64,000 nucleotides of DNA from Picochlorum sp. 'celeri' (taxonomy: Eukaryota; Chlorophyta; Trebouxiophyceae): positions 186,001 to 250,000 of the forward strand of contig JAACMV010000016.1 in the NCBI GenBank assembly GCA_010909725.1, in the 5' to 3' direction. The notes beneath the pieces are model-generated. The model ran no database searches, was not told the DNA's origin, and saw only the letters and a program-made list of their open reading frames with translations. Below, piece after piece: positions 41,347 to 50,212 of the stretch (positions are counted from its first letter, which is position 1; every line of letters starts with the position of its first letter). Made by a program: the position numbers and the translations under genes.

Positions 41347-42702
41347 ATGGTGCGTTGATTGGATTTTCATCTGAACACGGTTTTGCGATCGAATCGCCTG
41401 AACGTGCAACTCTTGAAATCCCACACGTTTGAGTACTTTTATACCATGGATGCATATATTAATATGAATGTATTTGTAATTGTGCAGGACAGAAGCCCTT
41501 CGTCGTCTTTGTTTGGAAGAAGAAAGAGAAGAAGAAGCGATCAAGCGAGAAACACCCGCAACAATTTCCCACATGCAGACATCCCCATATCCCCTGAATC
41601 TGGTTCGTCCGGGCCTGATATGGACGAATCAGACATGGTACCACGGTACGATGAGCTGAGCCCTTTCCGATCTCATCGCTCACCCAGACTGGACACCGGT
41701 TTGGAGATTCTCATTGATGTTTTGCCAAACTTGCCTTTGCAAAGCGATACTGATGTTGATCTGTCAGAAGAGTCATATATGGAGGAGGAAGACCGAGACT
41801 TGGCCCAAGCAAAAGGGACCTTGCAGGGGCAAACTATGTCTTTTCCAAGGTCTTTTGCGCTGGGACATGTACCAAATCTCCCAGAGAATGATGATAATCC
41901 GATGGAATGTATGGAATATCCTATCCTCTATGTAGACCAGGAAGAAGGAGAAATGGTTGATGAGCAAAATACCATTGCAGTGGGGACGCCATTCGTGAGC
42001 ATGGAGGTGGATGGAGATGCTTCCGCTCTTGCCGACAGTGTGTTCGGTTTTCTGACGGGATCAATCGAGACGATTATTGAAGGAGACGATATGTTGATAA
42101 CATTGGCTGCCTTTCTCGGTGGAGAGATGGCCACAAACAACTTCTATGGGCAGTGCAGGCAGTTGGAGGAATTTGGAACATGGGATGGGATTGATTCCTT
42201 TCAATACGACGCCTCCAGTGACCTCCAAGTCGTTACTGGGACCAGAAATGATCTGAAGATGCTTTCCATGATGCTCTTGAAGCTGGCCGAACCAAGCATT
42301 GGGTTTGAGCAGCTTGTTCAATATGTGGCTGCTGCGTACGATGAACTCATTTCGAAATGGGAAGATGAACATCCAGATATTGCGCCTGAGATGTTTTTCC
42401 AGAACCAGTTCAGTGTACAATCTTTGAGGAAGTCGGCACGAGCCATGTATAAAACTATCGACTCGTGGTCCCCAGCCTTCAATCACATCCAATTCAAAAC
42501 CTTGACAGAACTGAGAGGTTCAAGGGCCAAAGAAGCTGCATTGATCGCGCCTGGGATCGCCTTGTTTGCGTGCCAAAGACACAACGAGCACATAAACAGA
42601 GTCAAGCACGACACAGAGGACATCGAGATCTCACTGCTTGAGGCTGTGAGACCAGACAAGGTTGCCGTGTGTGCCCAGAGGCTTGCTTCCTTCCCTAATT
42701 AA
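41347..42702 (+). CDS. Unknown acidic protein; start codon probably alone in exon 1
   Basis: The protein body is open to the stop at 42700-42702. I propose exon 1 supplies only the ATG at 41347-41349, followed directly by the donor GTGCGT (41350) and the acceptor TTGTGCAG before 41488. The product, starting M-D-R-S-P-S-S-S-L-F-G, would be about 406 residues. It begins with a basic nuclear-signal-like cluster (GRRKRRRS), continues with an acidic, Pro/Ser-rich region, and has a more ordered helical C-terminal half (about residues 200-400). An unspliced alternative starts at ATG 41446. I do not recognise the family and assign no function. Confidence 0.6.
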
Positions 42703-43135
42703 TCCTCCTCAGGATGAATCCAATACACCCACACGCTACTGAAAATGTAGCAGTTATGGGACACACAACTATGATTGAGCTGATATTTTTTGTCTTGTAT
42801 CCTCAGCACATGTGCCTGGTGTGAAAGGATGTGCCACCCACCCACCAGCCATGTGCCTGCATAAATCCAATTGAATTCAATTTTTTTGACTTCGTATGAG
42901 CCCACCACTTTGGTATCATAATCGAAAATCGTATTGTCACACTGGATGTATAGATGATCTACAATACTTGTATTCCTTGTGCATGTAAATAATTGTATGT
43001 TTTATGATACCCAAATGTGGAAGATTTGTGTGTCATGCCATTCCCAGTCCTCTTCTATACAATACAGCGCACATCCGCAAAGACACAGTCAATACTAAAC
43101 TACATATATTTTGTATATACCAAATAAATATCAAG
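42703..43135. other. Intergenic region upstream of TOM9
   Basis: About 430 bp of AT-rich DNA with a TATATATTTTGTATATA run at about 43103-43118, near the TOM9 ATG, that may act as a TATA region. The frame of TOM9 is open back to 43004, but the family start is at 43136. No other gene seen. Confidence 0.4.
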
Positions 43136-43354
43136 ATGATTGCCAACGCCCTGCAAGACGTCAGCACCTCTGTCAGAAAGCTCACCAAGAGCACCGGAAA
43201 AGCAGCTTGGATCGCAGGAACTGCCTTCTTAGTATTAATTGTCCCTTTGATTATTGAAATGGATAGAGAACAACAGGCAGTCGACTTTGAAAACCAGCAA
43301 ATGAACGCTTTGACGGGATCATCAACCTCAGACGGTGGAGCCGGCAGCGCATAG
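43136..43354 (+). CDS. TOM9: Mitochondrial import receptor subunit TOM22, plant-type TOM9
   Basis: A 72-residue protein starting MIANALQDVSTSVRKL. The core STGKAAWIAGTAFLVLIVPL followed by I-I-E-M-D-R-E-Q-Q is nearly identical to plant TOM9 and contains the single tail-anchor helix. It lacks the long acidic cytosolic receptor domain of animal and fungal Tom22, as in plants. It organises the TOM complex in the outer mitochondrial membrane. The frame continues upstream to 43004, but that part is not conserved in character, and the ATG at 43136 gives the expected length. Confidence 0.92.
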   Translation: MIANALQDVSTSVRKLTKSTGKAAWIAGTAFLVLIVPLIIEMDREQQAVDFENQQMNALTGSSTSDGGAGSA

Positions 43355-43416
43355 ACGTGCACGAGTGCCTAATATCATTAGATAAGTACATTTATAATAG
43401 ATAGTGGGTTGTAAGG

Positions 43417-43845
43417 ATGGATCAGAGGAGGCGAGCGGCTGTATCTCTCTACAGGAGGGTGCTGAGGGCTCACATCAGGTGTCTTCCTGAACACATGAGG
43501 CAGTTGGGGGATCGATACTTTAGAGATGAATTTATAAGGCATGTAGATAGCAATGTGCGTGATGATCAATGGGAAAAGTTTGTGAAGCAGTGGGATGCCT
43601 ATTGTGGAGTCTTGCTAGCACAGAAACAGATGCAGGACCCTACATCCTCTCACCAGAGCAACGATGGAACTGCGTCGCCATCTGATCTTGTGTTTCCAGA
43701 TGGCGCGAGTCCATCGGGAGAATTGGATCAATCGTCCGCAGAGGCGCTGTCAGATGATCAAAAGGCGCGGCTGATTCGATTGGAAAAGGAAGCATTGTCA
43801 TTTGGTAAGTCTGCATTCCCATCGGGACCCGAGCATAGTAAATAA
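43417..43845 (+). CDS. SDHAF3: Succinate dehydrogenase assembly factor 3 (ACN9, LYR family)
   Basis: A 142-residue protein. The N-terminal 70 residues show the LYR/ACN9 pattern: SLYRRVLRAHIRCLPEHMRQ (the L-Y-R motif at 11-13), LGDRYFRDEFIRHVDSN, and a WEKFVKQWDAY segment. SDHAF3 helps insert the iron-sulfur subunit of complex II in the mitochondrial matrix. A disordered Ser/Asp-rich extension makes up the second half. It begins 62 bp after TOM9 and ends 20 bp before the OSCA start. Confidence 0.9.
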   Translation: MDQRRRAAVSLYRRVLRAHIRCLPEHMRQLGDRYFRDEFIRHVDSNVRDDQWEKFVKQWDAYCGVLLAQKQMQDPTSSHQSNDGTASPSDLVFPDGASPSGELDQSSAEALSDDQKARLIRLEKEALSFGKSAFPSGPEHSK

Positions 43846-43865
43846 AAAATGTAATACTACAAACA

Positions 43866-46742
43866 ATGTCTAATAACACGACATCGTCGTGTGTTGAGGG
43901 TGGTTTTGAATGTTACAACGTCATCGACAGCAGTCAACTTGTGACGAGTATTTGGTTATCAGCTGCTGGAGGAGCTGCCGTTGTCCTTTTGTTTACAATA
44001 TTACGGAATATACCATCATGGAAGTCTATATATCACAAGAGAGCGACGCAAATCTCCGATTTGCGGTACAGACCTTGTCCCTTTCGTACCAAAACCCTTG
44101 TTGATAGAGCATTTTCTTTCCTCTATCCTGTCTTTGGAACGAGGGATGTGGATCTGTTTCGCTCTGCTGGTTTAGATAGTTTGATGATGGTTCGGATTAA
44201 TACACTCGGGGCTCAATTATTCCTTCCATTGGCTGCATTTGGCTCTGCAGTGTTGATTCCATTGTACAAGACGTCTGGGTACCTGGCAGAGACGACAACG
44301 AATGCGGACGCCATCATGACGTATTCGATGTCAAATGTAGCTAGTAAAGATCCTGTTTTATGGGTTCCCTGGGTCATGTTTATAGGGTTTACTCTGTATG
44401 CACTGTGGGCTGTGTTTATGCATTTGAAGTCCTATGCTGCATTTAGAATGCTTCAAGAGCATCGGGTCGAGGTGTCTCAGACATTGGGGGTACATCCGAT
44501 GGCATTGTTTGCCGATTTATCGAAAGATGAGGACTATAGAAAGGTTGTAGGTGACACGTGTGGGTTTCTGCTGTGGATCAAGGCAGCTGCCAGTTTCTTT
44601 TCTCCGTGGCACATGCATTTGCAGGACCTTGCATTTATTCGACTATGCAGGGCATCCTATGAGCGCATATTAGAAGTACGGCAAAAGACTGAAGCATGTG
44701 AAGATGCGATAGTTCATGATGATGATGATGTTCAAGAGCCTGTGCATCCATGGTGGCAGTCTCCAGAGGATACTCCCGCATGTGTGAATAGTGTGTACAA
44801 GCCTCGAGGGGTATTGTTAGGGAAGTCAAATTGGGCGTATAGGAAATCTTGTGGTGGGGTGCTTCCTCGGAGGAATAATGCCCCATGCTCTACATCTGCA
44901 CACAATTATGTAGTAGAGTATCGGAACGCTGGGGATGTCGAGGAGAGAAAGGGCCATGATGTACACGCAGAAGTTTCAAAAGTAATATCCCTCATGTATT
45001 GTGAAAATGAATATATACAGCACGAATATAATGATACAGGATTTGGCGACAGGTTGAACATGTTGGAGGGAGATTTGAAAATGCTGTTTCCTGAGAGTTT
45101 TATGAAGCTGGTTCCCGTGTACTATTACAGATCCACTGATGAAGCGATACAAGAATGGGATGAGACAGTTGCCAAAATTCATTCCCAGCAGAGTGCATTG
45201 GATGGACTCTTAAAAAAGCACAATATGCATGGAGAAAAGGATGTGGAGATGGCACATTCTGGAGGAATGTTTTCTCGCTGCATGCAGACCAGGACGGCAC
45301 TGAAAATTCAAAAATTGAACGACACGTTGACTTCCTTGATAGATAAGAAGAAGAACTTGGAAGCAAAGATTGTTGAACTGAGACGTGAGGCACTAGAGAG
45401 ACCAGCAGATACAGCTGCATTTGCCATATTTTCGAATCAAGCAGATGCTCGGCAAGCAAGACATGGAGAGATTGGAATCACTCCGAATATAAATATGGTT
45501 GCCAGTGTCGCGCCAGGCGCTGACGAAGTCAATTTCCAGGCCTTGTGGAGCACAGCAGCACAGCAACGAAATGTTCTGATGTTGATGATTCCGGTGTATG
45601 TCCTGCTCATTTTGTTTCCCATCGGAGCAATCACAGGGGCCTTGTCAAATTTTACCGTTGCAGTCTGCGGCGGTACTCCAGAGACGAATGATTTATACTG
45701 GAGCAGCTACTGTGATTCAGCAGCTGTTGTTCCAACCACCCTCCTGACATCTATCCTTCCTGTTGCATTATCAGCCTTCTGGGATACATTTTTCATGCCA
45801 TTAATGCTCTATATGGCGACTCAGAGATTACGAATTCACTCTTCTTTTACAAAGCTTGATCAGGCCCTGACAATACAGTTGTATGTGTTTTCAGTAGTCA
45901 ACACATTTCTCATGGGTGTGGTTGGTGGAGCAGCACTGTCGCAGATAGGGCAGGCATTCTCCCAAGGAAGCTTCTCGTCGCTCTTGGGTGAATCGCTTCC
46001 GGGGGCTTCAAACTTTTTTTTAAACTATGTTGCAGTTCACTGTCTATTCACCAACCTGTTTCGGTTTGTCTGGCCTCATGATGGGACTGTCCTTTTCCAG
46101 GTATTGAGACTGTTTCGGCTGGCACCACAACCATACACAGATAGGGAATCTTGGATCATACGCAGCCCACCATCGTTTCGAGGAGCACGGCACTATGCCA
46201 GCTTCCTCTTGATATTCATCATTGGATTAAGCTACAGTGTCATCAGCCCATTGGTTTTGCCATTATGCTGGGGTTTCTTCCTGACTTCATGGATTGCTTG
46301 GCGATACAACTGCATCCACTTTTATGAACCTTGCTATAATTCGCTGGGAGCGATGTGGAAAACCTTTGCCTCCTGCTATATAGCAACCTTGTACATTGCC
46401 ACCTTTTTTGTCGCCTGTCTGTTCATTTCAAAGAGCTTCTTTTGGGAGGGAGGACTTTTGGCAATCCTGAATGCCTTCATCATTTACATGGCGAGATCGT
46501 ATATGCATAGAAAAGTGACAAGCTTTCTGGAAGCAACTCCATTGCAGCTGTCCTATGCAGCTCCAACCATCCAAAGCCCAGACGAGATTCAACTCATGTA
46601 CACACCACCATGTCTCAGACCTGGAGCAGTCGGCTGGTTCCCAGAGCAGGGTAAGATTTGGGAAAAGTACGGTCTCCCGAAATTCCTTGGACCTGATCCT
46701 TCAAAGAAGCTGAACAAGCAAGATACCAAGAAAGACATGTAA
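43866..46742 (+). CDS. OSCA/CSC1-like hyperosmolality-gated cation channel
   Basis: A 958-residue single-exon membrane protein of the DUF221/RSN1 7TM family. A first helix (residues 26-50) is followed by the late-exocytosis region, a long cytosolic RRM-like insert with coiled coil (about residues 440-520), and a block of about nine helices from residue 570 with the family segments VPTTLLTSILPVALSAFWD, FFLNYVAVHCLFTNLFRF and SYSVISPLVLPLCWGFFL. Plant OSCA1 and animal TMEM63 are mechanosensitive, Ca-permeable channels opened by osmotic stress. Starts only 20 bp after SDHAF3. Confidence 0.92.
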   Translation: MSNNTTSSCVEGGFECYNVIDSSQLVTSIWLSAAGGAAVVLLFTILRNIPSWKSIYHKRATQISDLRYRPCPFRTKTLVDRAFSFLYPVFGTRDVDLFRSAGLDSLMMVRINTLGAQLFLPLAAFGSAVLIPLYKTSGYLAETTTNADAIMTYSMSNVASKDPVLWVPWVMFIGFTLYALWAVFMHLKSYAAFRMLQEHRVEVSQTLGVHPMALFADLSKDEDYRKVVGDTCGFLLWIKAAASFFSPWHMHLQDLAFIRLCRASYERILEVRQKTEACEDAIVHDDDDVQEPVHPWWQSPEDTPACVNSVYKPRGVLLGKSNWAYRKSCGGVLPRRNNAPCSTSAHNYVVEYRNAGDVEERKGHDVHAEVSKVISLMYCENEYIQHEYNDTGFGDRLNMLEGDLKMLFPESFMKLVPVYYYRSTDEAIQEWDETVAKIHSQQSALDGLLKKHNMHGEKDVEMAHSGGMFSRCMQTRTALKIQKLNDTLTSLIDKKKNLEAKIVELRREALERPADTAAFAIFSNQADARQARHGEIGITPNINMVASVAPGADEVNFQALWSTAAQQRNVLMLMIPVYVLLILFPIGAITGALSNFTVAVCGGTPETNDLYWSSYCDSAAVVPTTLLTSILPVALSAFWDTFFMPLMLYMATQRLRIHSSFTKLDQALTIQLYVFSVVNTFLMGVVGGAALSQIGQAFSQGSFSSLLGESLPGASNFFLNYVAVHCLFTNLFRFVWPHDGTVLFQVLRLFRLAPQPYTDRESWIIRSPPSFRGARHYASFLLIFIIGLSYSVISPLVLPLCWGFFLTSWIAWRYNCIHFYEPCYNSLGAMWKTFASCYIATLYIATFFVACLFISKSFFWEGGLLAILNAFIIYMARSYMHRKVTSFLEATPLQLSYAAPTIQSPDEIQLMYTPPCLRPGAVGWFPEQGKIWEKYGLPKFLGPDPSKKLNKQDTKKDM

Positions 46743-47045
46743 ATCAGACCATATCGAAATCAAGATTGATTGATGACCCCGGGGACAAAAGGACCCGAAA
46801 CCACATCAAGATAACCAAAGATTTTTTCCTATCGGCGATATATCACAAGATATCCCATCAAAGGGTCGATTTGATGGGACCATAGTGTCATTCTTCGTGT
46901 CATCCAAGGCCATCCTTTTCGGGAATCAATGTCCACGAAAATCTATGCTGATGATCAAGACAGGATCTGCCCAACCCCGGTACTTTTAATTCTCGATAAT
47001 TTCATTTCCAGTCAAATTTCGACGATCTATTCAAACAAATCAAGA
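46743..47045. promoter_or_regulatory. Promoter region of the LHCII gene
   Basis: Three hundred bp between the OSCA stop and the LHCII start. CATATAGG-free but with inverted GATATATCACAAGATATC (about 46836-46853). No clear TATA box at the expected distance. No gene seen. Confidence 0.4.
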
Positions 47046-48368
47046 TGCAGACCGCTGTTGCTCGCTCTTTCGGACTTAACAAGGTTTCCACCACCCGTGT
47101 ACGTCTTCTGTCTGTGCTTGACGTGTTGCTTTCCCGTGTCTGTGTCCCTTCTAGGTGCCAACCCAGTAGACCTATAGGCCGTCAAGAGTTGTACAAGAGC
47201 TTAGAACTAGTGTTCTGATACAACCATGATGCGTTAAAGGTTGCAAGGGCTGGTATCCCAACCAATGCCAGAAATTGTCTTGGTCCGAGGAGAGACCCAG
47301 AGTGGTGCTACAAGGCAATCAGCATGTATCTGAATACAATCTGATGTTACTGATATATATATTTGCAGGGATCCCGCCAGGTGACCCGTGCCGCTGTCGA
47401 GTTCTACGGACCAGGTATGTTGAGCTTTCTGGTGCGATTTCAACCCACGCATACGAGATATCGTGGCTTCTAATGCTGTTTTGAACCTTTTATTCGTTCA
47501 TTTCAAGCATGGAGGACTGCGATGCAACGGTGTGGCCGAGTTGTGAGAGTGAAGGATATCGTATCTATCCTAGCTCCATCTTATCCGGAAGGATTTGGTG
47601 GAATCAGCACTCTTCGGCAGACGCTCGTGTGTTCGGATGAGGGGTGGGGCGCATACGAGGGATGATATTCACGTTACATCTAATGTTATTTTTTGTTTTT
47701 GTGGTGCAGACAGAGCCAAGTGGCTTGGTCCATTCTCTGAGGACAACACCCCATCTTACCTCACTGGTGAGTTCCCAGGAGACTACGGATGGGATACCGC
47801 CGGACTTTCCGCTGACCCAGAGACCTTTGCCCGCAACAGAGAGCTTGAGGTGATCCACGCCAGATGGGCTATGTTGGGAGCCCTCGGATGCCTCACCCCA
47901 GAGCTCCTCCAGAACAACGGAGTTGCTGACTTCGGAGACTCCGCTGTCTGGTTCAAGGCTGGAGCATCCATCTTCTCTGATGATGGACTTAACTACCTCG
48001 GAAACCCATCCTTGGTCCACGCTCAGTCCATCATTGCCACCGTCGCTTGCCAGGTGATCCTCATGGGACAGGCTGAGGCTTTCCGTGCCGCTGGTGAGGG
48101 ACCAATCGACTCCCTCCAGGGACTCGATGCCCTCTACCCAGGAGGACCATTCGATCCACTTGGACTTGCTGATGACCCAGATGCCCTCGCTGAGCTCAAG
48201 GTGAAGGAGATCAAGAACGGTCGTCTTGCTATGTTCTCCATGTTCGGATTCTTCGTCCAGGCTATTGTGACTGGAAAGGGACCACTCGAGAACTTGGCTG
48301 ACCACTTGGCTGACCCAACCGTCAACAACGGATTCGCCAACGCCACCAAGTTCGTCCCAGGAAACTAA
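47046..48368 (+). CDS. LHCII chlorophyll a/b-binding protein
   Basis: Three exons: 47046-47099, 47369-47414 and 47710-48368, with introns of 269 and 295 nt (donors GTACGT and GTATGT). The 252-residue protein has a transit peptide ([18 protein letters not shown], then [15 protein letters not shown]), the LHCII trimer-type N-terminus, helix B with the Chl ligand motif [16 protein letters not shown], helix C around FRAAGEG and helix A with [19 protein letters not shown]. It collects light for photosystem II in thylakoids. Codon use is far more biased to C-ending triplets than in neighbouring genes, a sign of very high expression. Its introns are the two longest found here. Confidence 0.95.
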
Positions 48369-48697
48369 GTGTATAGTTTCCTTGAATATCCTTCAGGGGA
48401 TGCCACATGGTAATGTTTCATTGTGATGTGGTTGCATGACAAACAGGTGTCATCATCTCTTGAAGCGTAAAAAAATGGATGCAGTTTGAGCACCCTTGTA
48501 TATTTTTTTTCCCAAAAATATTTGTGTAACAAAACGCATCCATAGCTGTGAGCTAGTAGTAGTTTTACAAATGAAAAGAATCATTCATTATGATACATGA
48601 TTATTATTCCTCACAGTACACGCACTCATTATTGAAAATTCGTCGCTTTATTCCGTATTTATACATCTAGAGTTCTGTTCACGACTAACTAGACTGC
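48369..48697. other. 3' flanks of LHCII and the alpha/beta hydrolase
   Basis: Convergent 3' ends, about 330 bp, AT-rich with T runs. No gene or repeat seen. Confidence 0.4.
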
Positions 48698-49753
48698 TCA
48701 GTTGAGCGAGCTCGGAGATCCAGGGCTGCGTTGCATATGGATATCTGGTGTTTCGAATGAATTTGAGGATATAATATCAAACAGTCCATCTGGATTATCC
48801 GCATGCACCCAGTGGCCGCTGTTTCGTAACAAATGAACCCGATGCCCATACGCTTGGATCAAATCCTGATCTTCTCCGCTCCATCTGAAACTGGAACGCT
48901 CAGCTCTCACAAAGGAAACCTCAATCCCATCTGCAGGATGTTCCAACAGGGGCCACAGGTTCGTCGTCGCATATGAGCGATACATCCTATCGATACCCTC
49001 TAAATCCACCTTCCATGTCAATCCCATCCCATTATCAAGAGGGGTCAAATTTGTTGCAGCCCATGCAGCAATTCCATGAGAAAATCCCCTCTCTTCCAAA
49101 AAGTTCACCAATTCGCATCTATTCTTTATTGGTAAAGGAGCACTCTTGAGCGCTTTAATCAAATGCTCTGGTCCATCCATTGATCCAGTTGCCACCGAAC
49201 GAACATCCCCCGGAAGAGCATCCAACACCCACACTTGGACAGGACGGGGAAGCCTCTTTATCCCAGAGCCAAACTGATGCGCCATCGACATGACGACTTT
49301 CCCTCCAAAAGAATGTCCAATCAATACTTCTGGAAATAATTTCAAAGCTTGCAACAATTTCAACACGTCATCTGCAGCAGACTCCACAGAATGAGACTGA
49401 TTCCGCAGTGCTGGTGTAATTTCTGCTGAATCACCATGACACCTCAAGTCCACCAACAACACCTGCCAATGCGGATATCCCCTCACCAACTTGTTAGCAA
49501 AAGAATGCATATTCCGTTTTGAACCCAGAACACCATGCACCAGAACAGCCGTAGGAGGAGGACGGCTTGCTGTAGACTCTGGTGATGAAAACCTCACCAG
49601 ATTACCTTTGACCATCTCGTACGCAAGCAACGGTTCTGGATCTCCAGGAAGGACTACAGGTCTCGTGCGTTGGGTCGGTGTGGCATACTGAGCCTCCAAT
49701 TGAAGAGAATATGCCACAATGGTTCCATCAACCTGGTGCTCAGAGGACTGCAT
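48698..49753 (-). CDS. Alpha/beta hydrolase (ABHD11-like)
   Basis: A 351-residue protein with the alpha/beta-hydrolase fold: oxyanion region LVHGVLGSKRNMHSFANKL, VLLVDLRCHGDSAE, the nucleophile elbow GHSFGGKVVM (Ser in G-H-S-F-G-G), an acid residue in the central part and the catalytic His in LLRNSGHWVHADNPDGLF. This order matches ABHD11 and the plant homologues of unknown substrate. The ATG at 49753 is the first of the frame; the N-terminal 60 residues carry no obvious targeting peptide. Single exon. Confidence 0.88.
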   Translation of the reverse strand: MQSSEHQVDGTIVAYSLQLEAQYATPTQRTRPVVLPGDPEPLLAYEMVKGNLVRFSSPESTASRPPPTAVLVHGVLGSKRNMHSFANKLVRGYPHWQVLLVDLRCHGDSAEITPALRNQSHSVESAADDVLKLLQALKLFPEVLIGHSFGGKVVMSMAHQFGSGIKRLPRPVQVWVLDALPGDVRSVATGSMDGPEHLIKALKSAPLPIKNRCELVNFLEERGFSHGIAAWAATNLTPLDNGMGLTWKVDLEGIDRMYRSYATTNLWPLLEHPADGIEVSFVRAERSSFRWSGEDQDLIQAYGHRVHLLRNSGHWVHADNPDGLFDIISSNSFETPDIHMQRSPGSPSSLN

Positions 49754-50212
49754 TCAATCAGTACGGTTTACTCCAGTACATACCCAAACCACATCCGTAT
49801 ATATAAATCGTGGACATATAAGAATATAGACAACTCAAGAAGATCCCTTGGCTCTTGAGGTTTCAGATGCAAAGACGTACCTCATTCTGTTTCGAGGGAC
49901 TTGCCACAATACGGTGTTGCTTCCTCACAGGACTGGTCCAATAGGATCTTTCAATCGGTTTCAAAGATGAATGCTTCATGGTAGACAGATCAAAGCTCAC
50001 GGTTGGGAGTACCCGAATGCCACCAAATTATCGGTAATCTCGCCTTTACCCGATCAAACACTACTCTATATCCCGTTGTATTAAATAATTTACAATTAGT
50101 ATTTCCCTGGGGACATTGACTGCCTCGACTTTGAGATATTTGGAACGTCGAACCTGCGTCGACCTCCACTGGGTTGTTCTTTTCATCAGCCGCGTTGACT
50201 GTCTTTACTATT
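49754..50212. other. Region between the hydrolase and DAK, with an odd open frame
   Basis: About 460 bp. On the minus strand a frame in a different register from DAK begins with ATG near 50230, inside the DAK 3' end, and stays open to 49990 (about 80 codons). Its composition is not clearly non-protein (segments such as YRVVFDRVKARLPIIWWHSG), but it has no family resemblance, so I leave it uncalled. The rest is the promoter of the hydrolase gene. Confidence 0.3.

Noticed and set aside
47519..47600. GGTGTGGCCGAGTTG in LHCII intron 2 looks like the start of a tRNA-Ser/Leu (A box)
   Set aside because: No matching B box (GGTTCGANNCC) or closing acceptor strand follows within range, and the piece lies inside an intron; I could not build a cloverleaf in normal or permuted order.
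47604..48305. A 233-codon minus-strand frame opposite LHCII
   Set aside because: A by-product of the strong C-ending codon bias of the LHCII gene; repetitive Ser/Glu composition and no start context.
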